Shown here piece by piece: positions 43,866 to 51,968 of a stretch of DNA of 64,000 nucleotides (positions are counted from its first letter, which is position 1; every line of letters begins with the position of its first letter). Location of the stretch: the NCBI GenBank assembly GCA_031275085.1, contig JAISPG010000041.1:62001-126000 (forward strand), in the 5' to 3' direction. The notes beneath the pieces are model-generated. The model searched no databases. It saw only the letters and a program-made list of their open reading frames with translations, and had not been told where the DNA came from. A program made the position numbers and the translations under genes. This stretch comes from Bacteroidales bacterium (GTDB lineage: Bacteria; Bacteroidota; Bacteroidia; Bacteroidales; ML635J-15).

Positions 43866-44188
43866 AAGTAATAATAAATAATATCATTCCATTTAAGGGT
43901 TTCGCGGCTATAAACCTATTCGGGGTTTTGTTCGTCCGGGAAGGGATAACTATAACCGACCGGCTAATACAGCACGAAACAATACATACCCGGCAAATGA
44001 AGGAACTACTATACCTTTTCTTCTACATATCCTACGTTTTGGAATGGCTTGTAAAACTTCTTTTCTACGGGAAGAAATCCTACCGAAATATCAGTTTTGA
44101 ACGCGAAGCCTACGCAAATGAAAAAAAGATAGGATACTTAGATAATAGGCCGTTCTATGCATTCTTAAAATACATTTTTCAAGTATGA
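43862..44188 (+). CDS. Small HExxH membrane protein within the terminase pair
   Basis: A 108-residue protein. It has H-E-T-I-H-T-R-Q (HExxH, about residues 40-44), the zinc-binding motif of metallopeptidases, followed by a hydrophobic segment (L-L-Y-L-F-F-Y-I-S-Y-V-L-E-W) and F-E-R-E-A-Y-A-N, whose Glu could be the third ligand. It overlaps TerS and TerL by ATGA-type joins. Similar short proteins are common in Bacteroidota, without known substrate. A role in head assembly or cell entry is possible but unproved. Confidence 0.6.
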   Translation: MKVIINNIIPFKGFAAINLFGVLFVREGITITDRLIQHETIHTRQMKELLYLFFYISYVLEWLVKLLFYGKKSYRNISFEREAYANEKKIGYLDNRPFYAFLKYIFQV

Positions 44189-45642
44189 CACGGAACGAAA
44201 GAATAGAGTATTTAGCAGCTTTGCAAGAAAGGTTAGTAAGGAAGGGCCGTACTGACCTTTTGCCGTTTACGCTTGCTACTATGCCTACTTTCGTTCCGGC
44301 GGGTTTTCATAAGCGTTATTATTCGGTTCTTACCGACTTTGCCGAAAAACTGATTAAAAAGTTAATGGTATTTATGCCGCCACAACATGGGAAAAGCGAA
44401 GGTTCTACCCGCCGTTTACCGGGTTATATACTTGGGCGGTATCCTGATACCAAGTTAGCCGTAGTTAGTTATTCTTCCCCTAAAGCGCGCAAATTTAACC
44501 GAGAAATACAAAGGGTAATAGATAGCCCGGAATATGCCGAAATATTCCCGGAAACGCGTCTAAATTCTAAAAACATTTCTACCGTTGCGGGTAGTTGGCT
44601 AAGGAACGCCGACGAATGCGAGATAGTAGGACATAGGGGCGGTTTCAAAACCGTAGGGGTTGGCGGGCCTCTTACAGGGGAGCCGGTAGATTGCCTTATT
44701 ATGGACGACATTTATAAGGACGCTAAAACGGCCTGGTCGCCCGTAGTTCGTTCGGCTATTGAAGATTGGTACGACACAGTAGCCGAAACCCGTCTACACA
44801 ATGATAGCCAACAATTAATAGTATTTACCCGTTGGCACGAATTGGATTTAGCCGGCCGCCTGTTGGAACAACAAGGTATTTATTCCGAAGACAACCCCGA
44901 CGGTTGGGTAGTCGTAATTTACCAAGCCATTAAGAAAGGGAAACCGACAGAATACGACCCGCGCGAAGAAGGCGACCCGCTATGGCCGGAAAGACACAAC
45001 TTGCAGAAGTTAGAAAGCGTAAGGAAGCGGAACCCTCACGTATTTGAAAGCCTTTACCAGCAAGAACCGAAGCCGTTAGAAGGGCTTATGTACGAAAACC
45101 CATTTAAGGAATACGAAATACTACCGGCTACCAAAACGAAGAAGGTAAAGAACTATACCGATACGGCGGACACAGGCGAAGACTTCCTTTGTTCTATTAC
45201 CTACTTGGAAACCGAAGTAGGGAACTTCGTACTTGACGTTCTTTATACCCAAAAGGCTATGGAGTACACCGAGCCGAAGACCGCCGAAATACTTACTAAA
45301 CACGCCGTAGAATTAGCCTTAGTAGAAAGCAACAACGGGGGGCGCGGATTCGCCCGGAACGTAGAAACCCAATGCCGGTTAATGGGTAACGCCAAGACCC
45401 GTATAAAGTGGTTTCATCAAAAGGATAATAAGCAAGTTCGGATATTCAGCCGAAGCGGGGAAGTTCAAAACCTAACCTACTTTCCGAGGGGTTGGGATAG
45501 AATGTGGCCGGACTTCTACCAAACTATTACGCGCTACATGAAAGTTGGCGGTAATAAGCACGACGACGGCCCGGACGCGCTTACCGGTACTATTGAATTC
45601 AGACCGAACGCCAAGAAAGGACGCGCCGCCGATTACTTCTAA
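44185..45642 (+). CDS. Terminase large subunit
   Basis: A 485-residue packaging motor. The Walker A region is M-P-P-Q-H-G-K-S-E (about residues 67-75), and Walker B with its Glu-like acid is D-C-L-I-M-D-D-I-Y-K-D-A. The coupling motif T-R-W-H-E-L-D-L-A-G is near 218. The C-terminal nuclease domain is RNase-H-like (D-T-A-D-T-G-E-D near 325, V-E-S-N-N-G-G-R-G near 385, D-D-G-P-D-A-L near 460). It pumps DNA into the prohead and cuts the concatemer. Confidence 0.93.
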   Translation: MTRNERIEYLAALQERLVRKGRTDLLPFTLATMPTFVPAGFHKRYYSVLTDFAEKLIKKLMVFMPPQHGKSEGSTRRLPGYILGRYPDTKLAVVSYSSPKARKFNREIQRVIDSPEYAEIFPETRLNSKNISTVAGSWLRNADECEIVGHRGGFKTVGVGGPLTGEPVDCLIMDDIYKDAKTAWSPVVRSAIEDWYDTVAETRLHNDSQQLIVFTRWHELDLAGRLLEQQGIYSEDNPDGWVVVIYQAIKKGKPTEYDPREEGDPLWPERHNLQKLESVRKRNPHVFESLYQQEPKPLEGLMYENPFKEYEILPATKTKKVKNYTDTADTGEDFLCSITYLETEVGNFVLDVLYTQKAMEYTEPKTAEILTKHAVELALVESNNGGRGFARNVETQCRLMGNAKTRIKWFHQKDNKQVRIFSRSGEVQNLTYFPRGWDRMWPDFYQTITRYMKVGGNKHDDGPDALTGTIEFRPNAKKGRAADYF

Positions 45643-45667
45643 ACACTAACAATTAAATTTATAAAAC

Positions 45668-47128
45668 ATGGACATTAAAAATTTATTAGCCAGCGAAGAC
45701 CATAGTATAGTTATCGCGGAATTAAAGACAGGGCGAACCACAGCCGAACCCGAAGTAGGTACTTTTGAAGCACAACTAAACCCGGACGGACACGATATTA
45801 ACGACCCAATAAAGCGGCCGGATAAGAAAGTAAAGATAGATAAGCCCGAAGATAACGGGAAAATAATACAGGTTACAAACGGGGAAACGGAAGAAAATAC
45901 CCGTACCGAGAAAGTAGCCCGTATAGCCTTGGCACTTCAAAAACTTATAGTAAAACGGGCGGTAGCCTTTACCTTCGGTAACCCGGTAGAACTTAACGCG
46001 GAACCGGAAGAAGGAACAAAGGAAGAAGACGTACTAAAAGCAGTAAACCGCGTTCTATTCGACACTAAAAGCCGGACGTTAAACCGCAAAATAGCCCGTA
46101 ATATATTCAGTTGTACCGAAGCGGCGGAACGTTGGTACCCGGTAGAAAAGCCTAACGAGAATTACGGGTTTTCTTCCAAGTACAAACTTCGGGTAGCCAT
46201 ATTTAGCCCCCTTCTTGGGGATAAACTTTACCCCTACTTTGACGAAACGGGCGATATGATAGCCTTTTCGCGCGAGTTTACCCGGAAGGATAACGCAGGG
46301 GTTAAGTTTACTTACTTTGAAACCTATACGGAAGACTTACACCAAATGTGGATAACTACTAACAACCAATGGGAAATAGTAGAAGGATACCCGAAAGTAA
46401 ATACAATAGGTAAGATTCCGGTTATTTACGGAAGGCAACCGGCCGTAGAGTGGGAAGACGTACAAGGGCTTATAGAACGCTTGGAAAAGCTACTTTCTAA
46501 CTTCGCCGATACGAACGACTACCACGCAAGCCCGAAGATATTTACAACGGGTACTATTGTAGGCTTTGCCAAGAAAGGAGAAGCGGGGGCTATCATTGAA
46601 GGGGAAGAAGGCGCAACCGCCGAATACTTGGCTTGGCAGAACGCGCCGGAAAGCGTAAAACTTGAAATAGAAACGCTTCTACGAATGATTTACACGATTA
46701 CCCAAACGCCGGACATTTCTTTTGAAGCCGTTAAAGGCCTTGGGGCTATTTCCGGGATTGCCTTAAAACTTCTTTTCTTGGACGCACATTTGAAGGTTCA
46801 GGACAAAATGGAAATTTTCGACGACTATTTACAACGCCGTTTAAGCGTTGTACAAGCGTACTTATCCGAAATGAATACTAAGGATAAGGAGTTTAAAACA
46901 GCTTGCCAAAGCCTTACTATTGAGCCGGAAATAGTGCCGTTTATGATTGAGGACGAAAAGGCGAAGGTAGATTTACTTGTAGCGGCCAACGGGGGCAAGC
47001 CGGTTGCATCGCAAAAGACCACTACGCAACTATTGGGCTGGGTTAATGATACCGAAGCGGAGTACGAACAAATATTACATGAAGAAGGGTTTAGTTCCTA
47101 TTCAGACATTAACGAACCAACAGTATAA
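45668..47128 (+). CDS. Portal protein (SPP1 gp6-like)
   Basis: A 486-residue protein. The pattern A-L-A-L-Q-K-L-I-V-K-R-A-V-A-F-T-F-G-N-P-V near residue 87, the wing/stem region F-A-D-T-N-D-Y-H-A-S-P-K-I-F, and S-G-I-A-L-K-L-L-F-L-D-A-H-L-K near 365 fit SPP1-type portals. It forms the ring through which DNA enters and leaves the head. It follows TerL and precedes the minor head proteins, as usual. Confidence 0.88.
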   Translation: MDIKNLLASEDHSIVIAELKTGRTTAEPEVGTFEAQLNPDGHDINDPIKRPDKKVKIDKPEDNGKIIQVTNGETEENTRTEKVARIALALQKLIVKRAVAFTFGNPVELNAEPEEGTKEEDVLKAVNRVLFDTKSRTLNRKIARNIFSCTEAAERWYPVEKPNENYGFSSKYKLRVAIFSPLLGDKLYPYFDETGDMIAFSREFTRKDNAGVKFTYFETYTEDLHQMWITTNNQWEIVEGYPKVNTIGKIPVIYGRQPAVEWEDVQGLIERLEKLLSNFADTNDYHASPKIFTTGTIVGFAKKGEAGAIIEGEEGATAEYLAWQNAPESVKLEIETLLRMIYTITQTPDISFEAVKGLGAISGIALKLLFLDAHLKVQDKMEIFDDYLQRRLSVVQAYLSEMNTKDKEFKTACQSLTIEPEIVPFMIEDEKAKVDLLVAANGGKPVASQKTTTQLLGWVNDTEAEYEQILHEEGFSSYSDINEPTV

Positions 47129-47129
47129 T

Positions 47130-47297
47130 ATGGCAAAGAAAAAAGTAAAAGAAGAAGGCGTTAATTGTTCATTCGGCGGAAGTGTAGAAAATTTCCTAAT
47201 TGATTGCAGCAACAAAGAAGCCAATCCGGGCGGATACAAAAAAGGAACATGGGAGCATATTTGTAAACACTATAAAGAAAAAGAAACATGGGAATAA
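47130..47297 (+). CDS. Small phage protein between portal and head genes
   Basis: A 55-residue protein from the ATG at 47130 (a longer frame begins inside the portal gene). Pattern N-C-S-F-G-G-S-V-E-N-F-L-I-D-C, then W-E-H-I-C-K-H-Y. It overlaps the next gene by 10 bp. Function unknown. Confidence 0.55.
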   Translation: MAKKKVKEEGVNCSFGGSVENFLIDCSNKEANPGGYKKGTWEHICKHYKEKETWE

Positions 47298-47758
47298 AGG
47301 TTAAAACAAACATAGATTTCACAAAGGTAAAGGAAGCCTTTTTAGAAAAAATAAACGGTAGAGTTATTAAGGCTTTTGCTTTGAGTTGCAAGGAAGCCGT
47401 TAATTACGCTAAAGAAAATAAAGGTTATACGGTACAAAGCGGGGCGTTAAGTGCTTCTACCGGATTTCAACTATACCAAGACGGCAATTTAATAGAAGAA
47501 TATTTTGAAACCGACCCGATAGGAAAAGAAGAAGGCGAAAAGGGTTTAAGTACAGGTAAAAAAGTTGCTTCGGCTTCGGCCGCCGAACTCGACGCGCCGA
47601 TAGTTGCGGTAATTGTTGCCGGTATGCCTTACGCTATTTATGTAGAAAGCAAAGGGAAGGACGTATTAACCGGCGCAACCTTACAACTACCTTCTATATT
47701 AAGTAAAAACCTTGAAACAATGTTTAGCGGAACTGGGGTAAGTTTTGAAATACAATGA
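47288..47758 (+). CDS. HK97 gp10-like head/tail completion protein
   Basis: A 156-residue protein. The layout - an N-terminal helix with F-A-L-S-C-K-E-A-V-N-Y-A-K-E, then V-Q-S-G-A-L-S-A-S-T-G and a closing P-Y-A-I-Y-V-E-S-K-G-K - matches gp10-type proteins, in which R/S-G-x-L-x-x-S and Y-x-x-x-x-E-x-G are characteristic. It probably joins the head to the tail. It overlaps the head gene after it by ATGA. Confidence 0.65.
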   Translation: MGIKVKTNIDFTKVKEAFLEKINGRVIKAFALSCKEAVNYAKENKGYTVQSGALSASTGFQLYQDGNLIEEYFETDPIGKEEGEKGLSTGKKVASASAAELDAPIVAVIVAGMPYAIYVESKGKDVLTGATLQLPSILSKNLETMFSGTGVSFEIQ

Positions 47759-49446
47759 AAAGGGACGACGAATTAAACAGGGAATTAGAAAAGATACTAA
47801 GGAAGTTACAGCAACTTATGCAACAAACGTATCTTTCGGGGCTTAATATTCCGCAAGTCCGTAATTCCCTTTCGGGGGATAAGCCGTTTTGGTTTTCGGG
47901 TAATTATTCGGCTAACAAAGCAATGGATAAGATATTAGCCGACTTTTCAAAACAAACAAATTCTTTGTTCTTGAACGGTATAGAACGTTCGTGGAAAATA
48001 GGGGAAGAAAGCGCGTTAGACAAAATACAGTTGCAAGTATCGAAAAACACCCGCCAACGAAAAGCCTACGACCAAATAAGAGCCGAAGCTACGCAAGAAC
48101 AACGCAATACAAGCGGTAAAGCTTCCGCGCTTCGCTTCGCTAACGAGAAAAAAGGCGGCGTAACACTTTCGGATAGGGTTTGGAAGCTTGGCGACGGAAT
48201 GAAAAAGGAAATAGAAACTATTATCCAAAACGGAATGAAGGAAGGAAAAAGTGCCGACGACTTAGCCCAAATACTAAAGAAGCACTTAAAAGAACCTGAT
48301 AAGCTATTTAGGAAGGTACGAAACAAAGAAACGGGGGAATTAGAACTAAGCGAAGCCGCTAAAAAATATCATCCGGGCCAAGGGGTTTACCGTTCGGCAT
48401 ATAAAAATGCTATGAGATTGGCAAGAACCGAAATAGCGGCAGCTTACAGGCGGGCAGCTTGGGAGAAATACCAAAACGACCCTATGGTAATAGGAATTCG
48501 TATAAAGCTATCAAATAATCATACTTGTATAAACCCTAAAACAGGACAGCCGGAACCGTTTACGGATATTTGCGACGACTTGGCCGGGGACTATCCTAAA
48601 ACATTCCTTTGGACGGGTTGGCACCCGCAGTGCCGTTGCGATATGTTCCCTATTTTAATAACAGGTAAAGAATTACGCAAAATGTACGACGCGAAGGCGG
48701 AAGGCAAAGAATACACACCAAAGCAGATAGAAGAACCGCCTAAAGCTTTAAACGAATGGATACAGGAAAATAAAGAACGCGCCAAAGGTTGGGAGAATAT
48801 GCCTTATTGGGCCAGGGATAACAAACAATTTATAGATAACGAATTTAACGTAGGTACTTATTCAAAAGACGAATATACTTTTACTCGGGCAAGAAAAGTA
48901 CAATTAGCTATGAATAGAGCCGTAAAGGAATTACGTGAATTATATCCCGAACTTGAAAATACAGAACTTGCGGCAATACATCACTATACTAAAGCGGGCG
49001 GAAATTACAGGCAATTAAATAAGCAATTAGATAAAGGAAAAATTACGGATTTTAACCAAGCTGCAGCAAGGTTAATAAGTAAAGGGCTTAACGAATTACC
49101 AAAAATAAACGGAACGGTATATAGGGGAACTATTCTAAAATTGAAAGAATACAAGCGGATATATTCGGGAAGCGTTGTTAATCATTCTATCTTTACTTCG
49201 GCTACTACTTCCCCTTCGGTTGCTATTGATTTTTCCGAATACAGGACGCTAAAGAAAACAGAAGTACAAGTAGTATTCGAGATACAAAGTAAAAACGGAA
49301 GGGATATATCGCGCATTTCGGAATTTAACGGTATCTTTGCCCCTAACAATCAGAAGGAAGTATTATTTGATAAAGGAACCAAGTTTAAAATTACCGACCG
49401 GATAGAAGACGGTAGTACAATTTGGATTAAAATGAGTGAATTATGA
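47755..49446 (+). CDS. Minor head protein (Mu F/SPP1 gp7-like) with ADP-ribosyltransferase domain
   Basis: A 563-residue fusion. The N-terminal 300 residues are a phage head-morphogenesis domain (A-R-T-E-I-A-A-A-Y-R-R-A, then W-T-G-W-H-P-Q-C-R-C-D-M near 285). The C-terminal 220 residues look like an ADP-ribosyltransferase of the R-S-E group: T-V-Y-R-G-T, F-T-S-A-T-T-S-P-S-V-A and N-Q-K-E-V-L-F (QxE rather than ExE). Head proteins with such domains are known; they can be ejected with DNA and modify host proteins. The three core motifs look intact. Confidence 0.82.
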   Translation: MKRDDELNRELEKILRKLQQLMQQTYLSGLNIPQVRNSLSGDKPFWFSGNYSANKAMDKILADFSKQTNSLFLNGIERSWKIGEESALDKIQLQVSKNTRQRKAYDQIRAEATQEQRNTSGKASALRFANEKKGGVTLSDRVWKLGDGMKKEIETIIQNGMKEGKSADDLAQILKKHLKEPDKLFRKVRNKETGELELSEAAKKYHPGQGVYRSAYKNAMRLARTEIAAAYRRAAWEKYQNDPMVIGIRIKLSNNHTCINPKTGQPEPFTDICDDLAGDYPKTFLWTGWHPQCRCDMFPILITGKELRKMYDAKAEGKEYTPKQIEEPPKALNEWIQENKERAKGWENMPYWARDNKQFIDNEFNVGTYSKDEYTFTRARKVQLAMNRAVKELRELYPELENTELAAIHHYTKAGGNYRQLNKQLDKGKITDFNQAAARLISKGLNELPKINGTVYRGTILKLKEYKRIYSGSVVNHSIFTSATTSPSVAIDFSEYRTLKKTEVQVVFEIQSKNGRDISRISEFNGIFAPNNQKEVLFDKGTKFKITDRIEDGSTIWIKMSEL

Positions 49447-49613
49447 CTTTTGAAGAATTAAAAGAACTACGGGATGAAAGGCGTACCTATTGGGACGACC
49501 TTAGAGAAAATAACCCGGAAGAATATAAACGGAAGCGTGAAGAATTAGAACCTGTTTACGACCGTTGGCAGTCTGAAACGGACGCTTTAACAGAAGAAGA
49601 AAGCCCCAATTAA
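49443..49613 (+). CDS. Small charged phage protein, 56 residues
   Basis: An ATG at 49443 overlapping the stop of the head gene (ATGA) opens a frame of 56 codons, very rich in Glu and Arg (M-T-F-E-E-L-K-E-L-R-D-E-R-R). It is probably a single coiled-coil helix pair. Its stop lies inside the terminator hairpin. It could be an antidote or partner of the ADP-ribosyltransferase, but nothing in the sequence proves this. Confidence 0.6.
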   Translation: MTFEELKELRDERRTYWDDLRENNPEEYKRKREELEPVYDRWQSETDALTEEESPN

Positions 49614-49621
49614 GGGGCTTT
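49600..49621. terminator. Bidirectional hairpin between head genes and antirepressor
   Basis: An 8-bp stem (49600-49607 with 49614-49621, 6-nt loop) between converging genes. It ends the rightward packaging operon and probably the leftward antirepressor gene as well. Confidence 0.7.
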
Positions 49622-49623
49622 AC

Positions 49624-50595
49624 TTATTTTAGCACTTTTCGTTCTAAGTCTTTTATGTAGGCTTCTTGGTATAAGGTAGCAAGTGCGTCTTTAACTAAGT
49701 TTAGCGAACTTGTAGCAACGTTCATAATAACGTTTTCCTTCCTTATTCCTGCAAGCGTTTTATACCGTTCAAGTTGTTGTATAACAATACAAGCTCCGCC
49801 TATTATTTCGGCAAGTTCCGGGCAAAGTTTCATAGGGATAGTTTCGGGAATTGCTTCTGTTTTCGGTATTATTTCTGTTTGTTTGGCTTCTATTACGTTA
49901 GGTTCCGAACGCATTACCGTAAGTACCTCACTTTCTATCCAGCCTTGAAGTATAGTTATTTCCTTGCCTACTTTACGGGAGAAAATACGCGAAAGATTAG
50001 GTTCGTCTATATAAGAAAGCACTTGAATGCCGCCTCCGGTTGGAGTTTCGATATAACGAAAACCGTTAAGGTTTAGTTTGTTCTTTAACGACGTGCCATT
50101 CTTAACGCCTATTGCACGGCAAATATCAATATAGCAAAACATTACTTCGTTTTCTACCGTAGTAGCACGTAGCCAACCGTAAGGGCTTTTAAATTCTTTA
50201 ATTGGATAAACATCTGCAGCTTGGCGTAACTTAACACTTCGCACAGAATAACCGCCCGTTTTGCGGATTTGCGGTAAGACTTCTTCTACTACCCAATCTT
50301 GGAATGATTCCGCTTCTTTCTTCCTGCTTTGAAAGATACAACGGTAAAGGTTCGGTTCGTCAATGAAAAGCATTTTTTGACGACCTCCGGAAGTAGGGAC
50401 TTCAATACTACTTAACCCCTTTTTTTGTAATCGTTTTTTTGTTTCTGTAACGTTGCTTAGCCCCAATACAGTACATACATCATTAAGACAAAATAAGGCT
50501 TCGTTATTTTTTGTTGATTGTACCCGCATTTGACCGAAAGCGGGATTTTGGAAGATTTGAACGCCCGTAGCGTTCGGATTTAAATTTGTTTCCAT
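49624..50595 (-). CDS. Antirepressor with two Bro-N domains
   Basis: A 323-residue protein with tandem Bro-N domains. The first (about 10-115) has F-G-Q-M-R-V, L-F-C-L-N-D-V-C-T-V-L-G-L and V-L-P-Q-I-R-K-T-G-G-Y; the second (about 135-235) has W-L-R-A-T-T-V-E-N, M-F-C-Y-I-D-I-C-R-A-I-G-V and W-I-E-S-E-V-L. A short helical C-terminus follows. It is likely to bind a phage repressor and release lysogeny, or to act against other prophages. It is leftward, against the surrounding late genes, and is preceded by a structured leader. Confidence 0.85.
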   Translation of the reverse strand: METNLNPNATGVQIFQNPAFGQMRVQSTKNNEALFCLNDVCTVLGLSNVTETKKRLQKKGLSSIEVPTSGGRQKMLFIDEPNLYRCIFQSRKKEAESFQDWVVEEVLPQIRKTGGYSVRSVKLRQAADVYPIKEFKSPYGWLRATTVENEVMFCYIDICRAIGVKNGTSLKNKLNLNGFRYIETPTGGGIQVLSYIDEPNLSRIFSRKVGKEITILQGWIESEVLTVMRSEPNVIEAKQTEIIPKTEAIPETIPMKLCPELAEIIGGACIVIQQLERYKTLAGIRKENVIMNVATSSLNLVKDALATLYQEAYIKDLERKVLK

Positions 50596-50630
50596 TTGTT
50601 AAGCATTTAATGGATTGTAGGCAAAGAAAA

Positions 50631-50709
50631 ACGGTTTCGCCTTTCCCGTTGCTTAACACCTCAAGGGCTGTGATTGCATTACGCGCACACACGGGGGTAC
50701 GAAACCGTA
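50631..50709 (-). promoter_or_regulatory. Structured leader of the antirepressor gene, with antisense target
   Basis: On the minus strand a 9-bp stem (50701-50709 with 50631-50639) closes a large hairpin followed by T-rich sequence. Inside it, 50649-50668 is complementary (10 plus 9 bases around a short bulge) to the small RNA encoded just upstream. The leader thus seems able to switch between paired states. Confidence 0.6.
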
Positions 50710-50728
50710 TATCTTGATTTACGGACAT

Positions 50729-50786
50729 AAAAAAGCCCGCAAAACAATTAGCGGGTACTCCGCCCTTGAGTATGTTAAGCAAGGGC
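50729..50786 (-). ncRNA. Candidate c4-like antisense RNA
   Basis: A short leftward unit. Its promoter is textbook for Bacteroidota: TTTG (50816-50813), 19 bases, TATCTTTG (50793-50786). The transcript, starting near 50781, can form a hairpin (7-bp stem 50780-50786/50762-50768 if the start is slightly earlier) and ends at a 5-bp GC stem (50751-50755 with 50736-50740) followed by six T. Its sequence TTGCTTAACA..CTCAAGGGC is complementary to the leader of the antirepressor mRNA. This is the layout of phage P1/P7 c4, which silences the ant antirepressor. Confidence 0.65.
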
Positions 50787-50849
50787 AAAGATACAATAAT
50801 TTTTGCAGTTTGCAAATAAATTGTTTACTTTGTGCAAAAAAAAATAGAT

Positions 50850-51278
50850 ATGAATAACACAGACTACAACAAAGCAATAGCTCATCTTCTTGAATGTGCC
50901 GTAGAGGCATCTAAGCCCGGCGGTCGTCTTTTTTCTATTTCCGATTATCTTCTACAAATTGGGATAAACGACAAAAGCATCAAAAACATAATTTTAGATA
51001 GAATAGCTTACGAACGATTAGCAGACGTGCGGGATACAGAGCGTATTTTTGCAACGCCTGTAACTCATTCTATAATAGAGAAAGGCGGATATTTGGTTTA
51101 CCTTGAAAATGAGAGAAAAGAAGCCGAGCGCGAAAAAATAAGAAAAACGAAGGAAGAAAATTATTACCATTGGCAAGGAACATTAGGCAAATGGTACTTT
51201 AAATTCCGTTGGCTTCCTTTTGTTTTTTCGCTTTTGGCTTTAATTGTTTCTATTATAGCCTTGTTTTGCAAGGATTAA
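50850..51278 (+). CDS. Hypothetical C-tail-anchored phage protein
   Basis: A 142-residue protein from the ATG at 50850 (a GTG lies 18 bases earlier in frame). A helical N-terminal domain (H-L-L-E-C-A-V-E-A, I-S-D-Y-L-L-Q-I-G-I-N) leads to a charged coil (about 85-110) and one C-terminal transmembrane helix (P-F-V-F-S-L-L-A-L-I-V-S-I-I-A-L). It is transcribed away from the antisense RNA. Its end overlaps the small gene on the other strand. Function unknown. Confidence 0.6.
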   Translation: MNNTDYNKAIAHLLECAVEASKPGGRLFSISDYLLQIGINDKSIKNIILDRIAYERLADVRDTERIFATPVTHSIIEKGGYLVYLENERKEAEREKIRKTKEENYYHWQGTLGKWYFKFRWLPFVFSLLALIVSIIALFCKD

Positions 51279-51433
51279 TCAAACCACTTAGCCAACCATT
51301 CAAATTTATTTGCCCATTTGTCGCAAGCCTCATTACCGCCAACAAAGAATATAAACACAAGCGGAATACAGAAGATTACAATCAATAAAAGGAAACCTAT
51401 AATCCTAAGTAGCGTTTTCTTTATTACTTTCAT
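51275..51433 (-). CDS. Small membrane protein, 52 residues
   Basis: An ATG at 51433 (minus strand) opens 52 codons: M-K-V-I-K-K-T-L-L-R, one strong helix (I-I-G-F-L-L-L-I-V-I-F-C-I-P-L-V-F-I-F-F), and an end with W-A-N-K-F-E-W-L-A-K-W. It has its own upstream control region. It may be part of a small-membrane-protein cargo such as superinfection exclusion, but that is only a guess. Confidence 0.55.
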   Translation of the reverse strand: MKVIKKTLLRIIGFLLLIVIFCIPLVFIFFVGGNEACDKWANKFEWLAKWFD

Positions 51434-51445
51434 ACCTGTTTTATT

Positions 51446-51518
51446 TTCCGCAAAACTACATTGTTTTGCGGAAGCAAAAATAGCAAAAAATACTCAATTC
51501 GTATTATAGTAATACGAA
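51446..51518 (-). promoter_or_regulatory. Control region of the 52-residue membrane protein gene
   Basis: Two perfect inverted repeats lie here. The first, 51446-51456 with 51463-51473 (11-bp arms, TTCCGCAAAAC), resembles the arm of the repressor operator at 25246 (TTCCGCAAAAT). The second, 51498-51506 with 51510-51518, is the CGTATTA-TAG-TAATACG palindrome. A leftward -7 element, TATTTTTG, is at 51482-51475. So this gene may answer to both phage regulators. Confidence 0.55.
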
Positions 51519-51531
51519 AATTAGAGATAAA

Positions 51532-51552
51532 AAAAGGGCGCGAAGCCCTTTT
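51532..51552 (-). terminator. Hairpin terminator after the lipoprotein gene
   Basis: An 8-bp stem (51532-51539 with 51545-51552) and 5-nt loop, followed on the minus strand by a T-run, just past the stop of the leftward lipoprotein gene. Confidence 0.75.
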
Positions 51553-51554
51553 GG

Positions 51555-51968
51555 TTATTGTTTTTTACATTTAATCTTTAGGCTTGCATCATCGCCTTTT
51601 TCGTACATTTTCAATTCGCATTCATTACCGCTAAGGGCTAATACATCATAGCGCAAATACTCATCTCCGCCAACTTTGGTAATAATCGTTTTTCCGACCG
51701 CAGTATAAGTTCCGGAGCCGTTACCAAATTCCCCACTTCCTGAATACGTGCCGTTAGAATTAAAGGTAGCGTAAGTAGGTTCAAATACCGATTCGGCAAT
51801 AGAGGAAGTAACATCAAAATAACTACCGTCTTTTTGTTCAACATGAGTAACCCGCCATTTACCAATAAGCAAATTAACATCATAATCAAACCCATTGTCG
51901 TCATCGTCCGAGCAACCCGAAAACAGAATAACGCTTACCAGCATTAACATAGAAAACATTTTCTTCAT
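51555..51968 (-). CDS. Lipocalin-like lipoprotein (phage cargo gene)
   Basis: A 137-residue lipoprotein. The lipobox is I-L-F-S-G-C, followed by acidic S-D-D-D-D-N, a sorting pattern for outer-membrane surface lipoproteins in Bacteroidota. The mature domain starts L-I-G-K-W-R-V-T-H-V, then Y-A-T-F-N-S-N-G-T-Y-S-G-S-G, typical of lipocalin-like proteins. It is encoded against the late genes, with its own terminator, so it is likely to be expressed from the prophage and to change the host surface. Confidence 0.75.
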   Translation of the reverse strand: MKKMFSMLMLVSVILFSGCSDDDDNGFDYDVNLLIGKWRVTHVEQKDGSYFDVTSSIAESVFEPTYATFNSNGTYSGSGEFGNGSGTYTAVGKTIITKVGGDEYLRYDVLALSGNECELKMYEKGDDASLKIKCKKQ

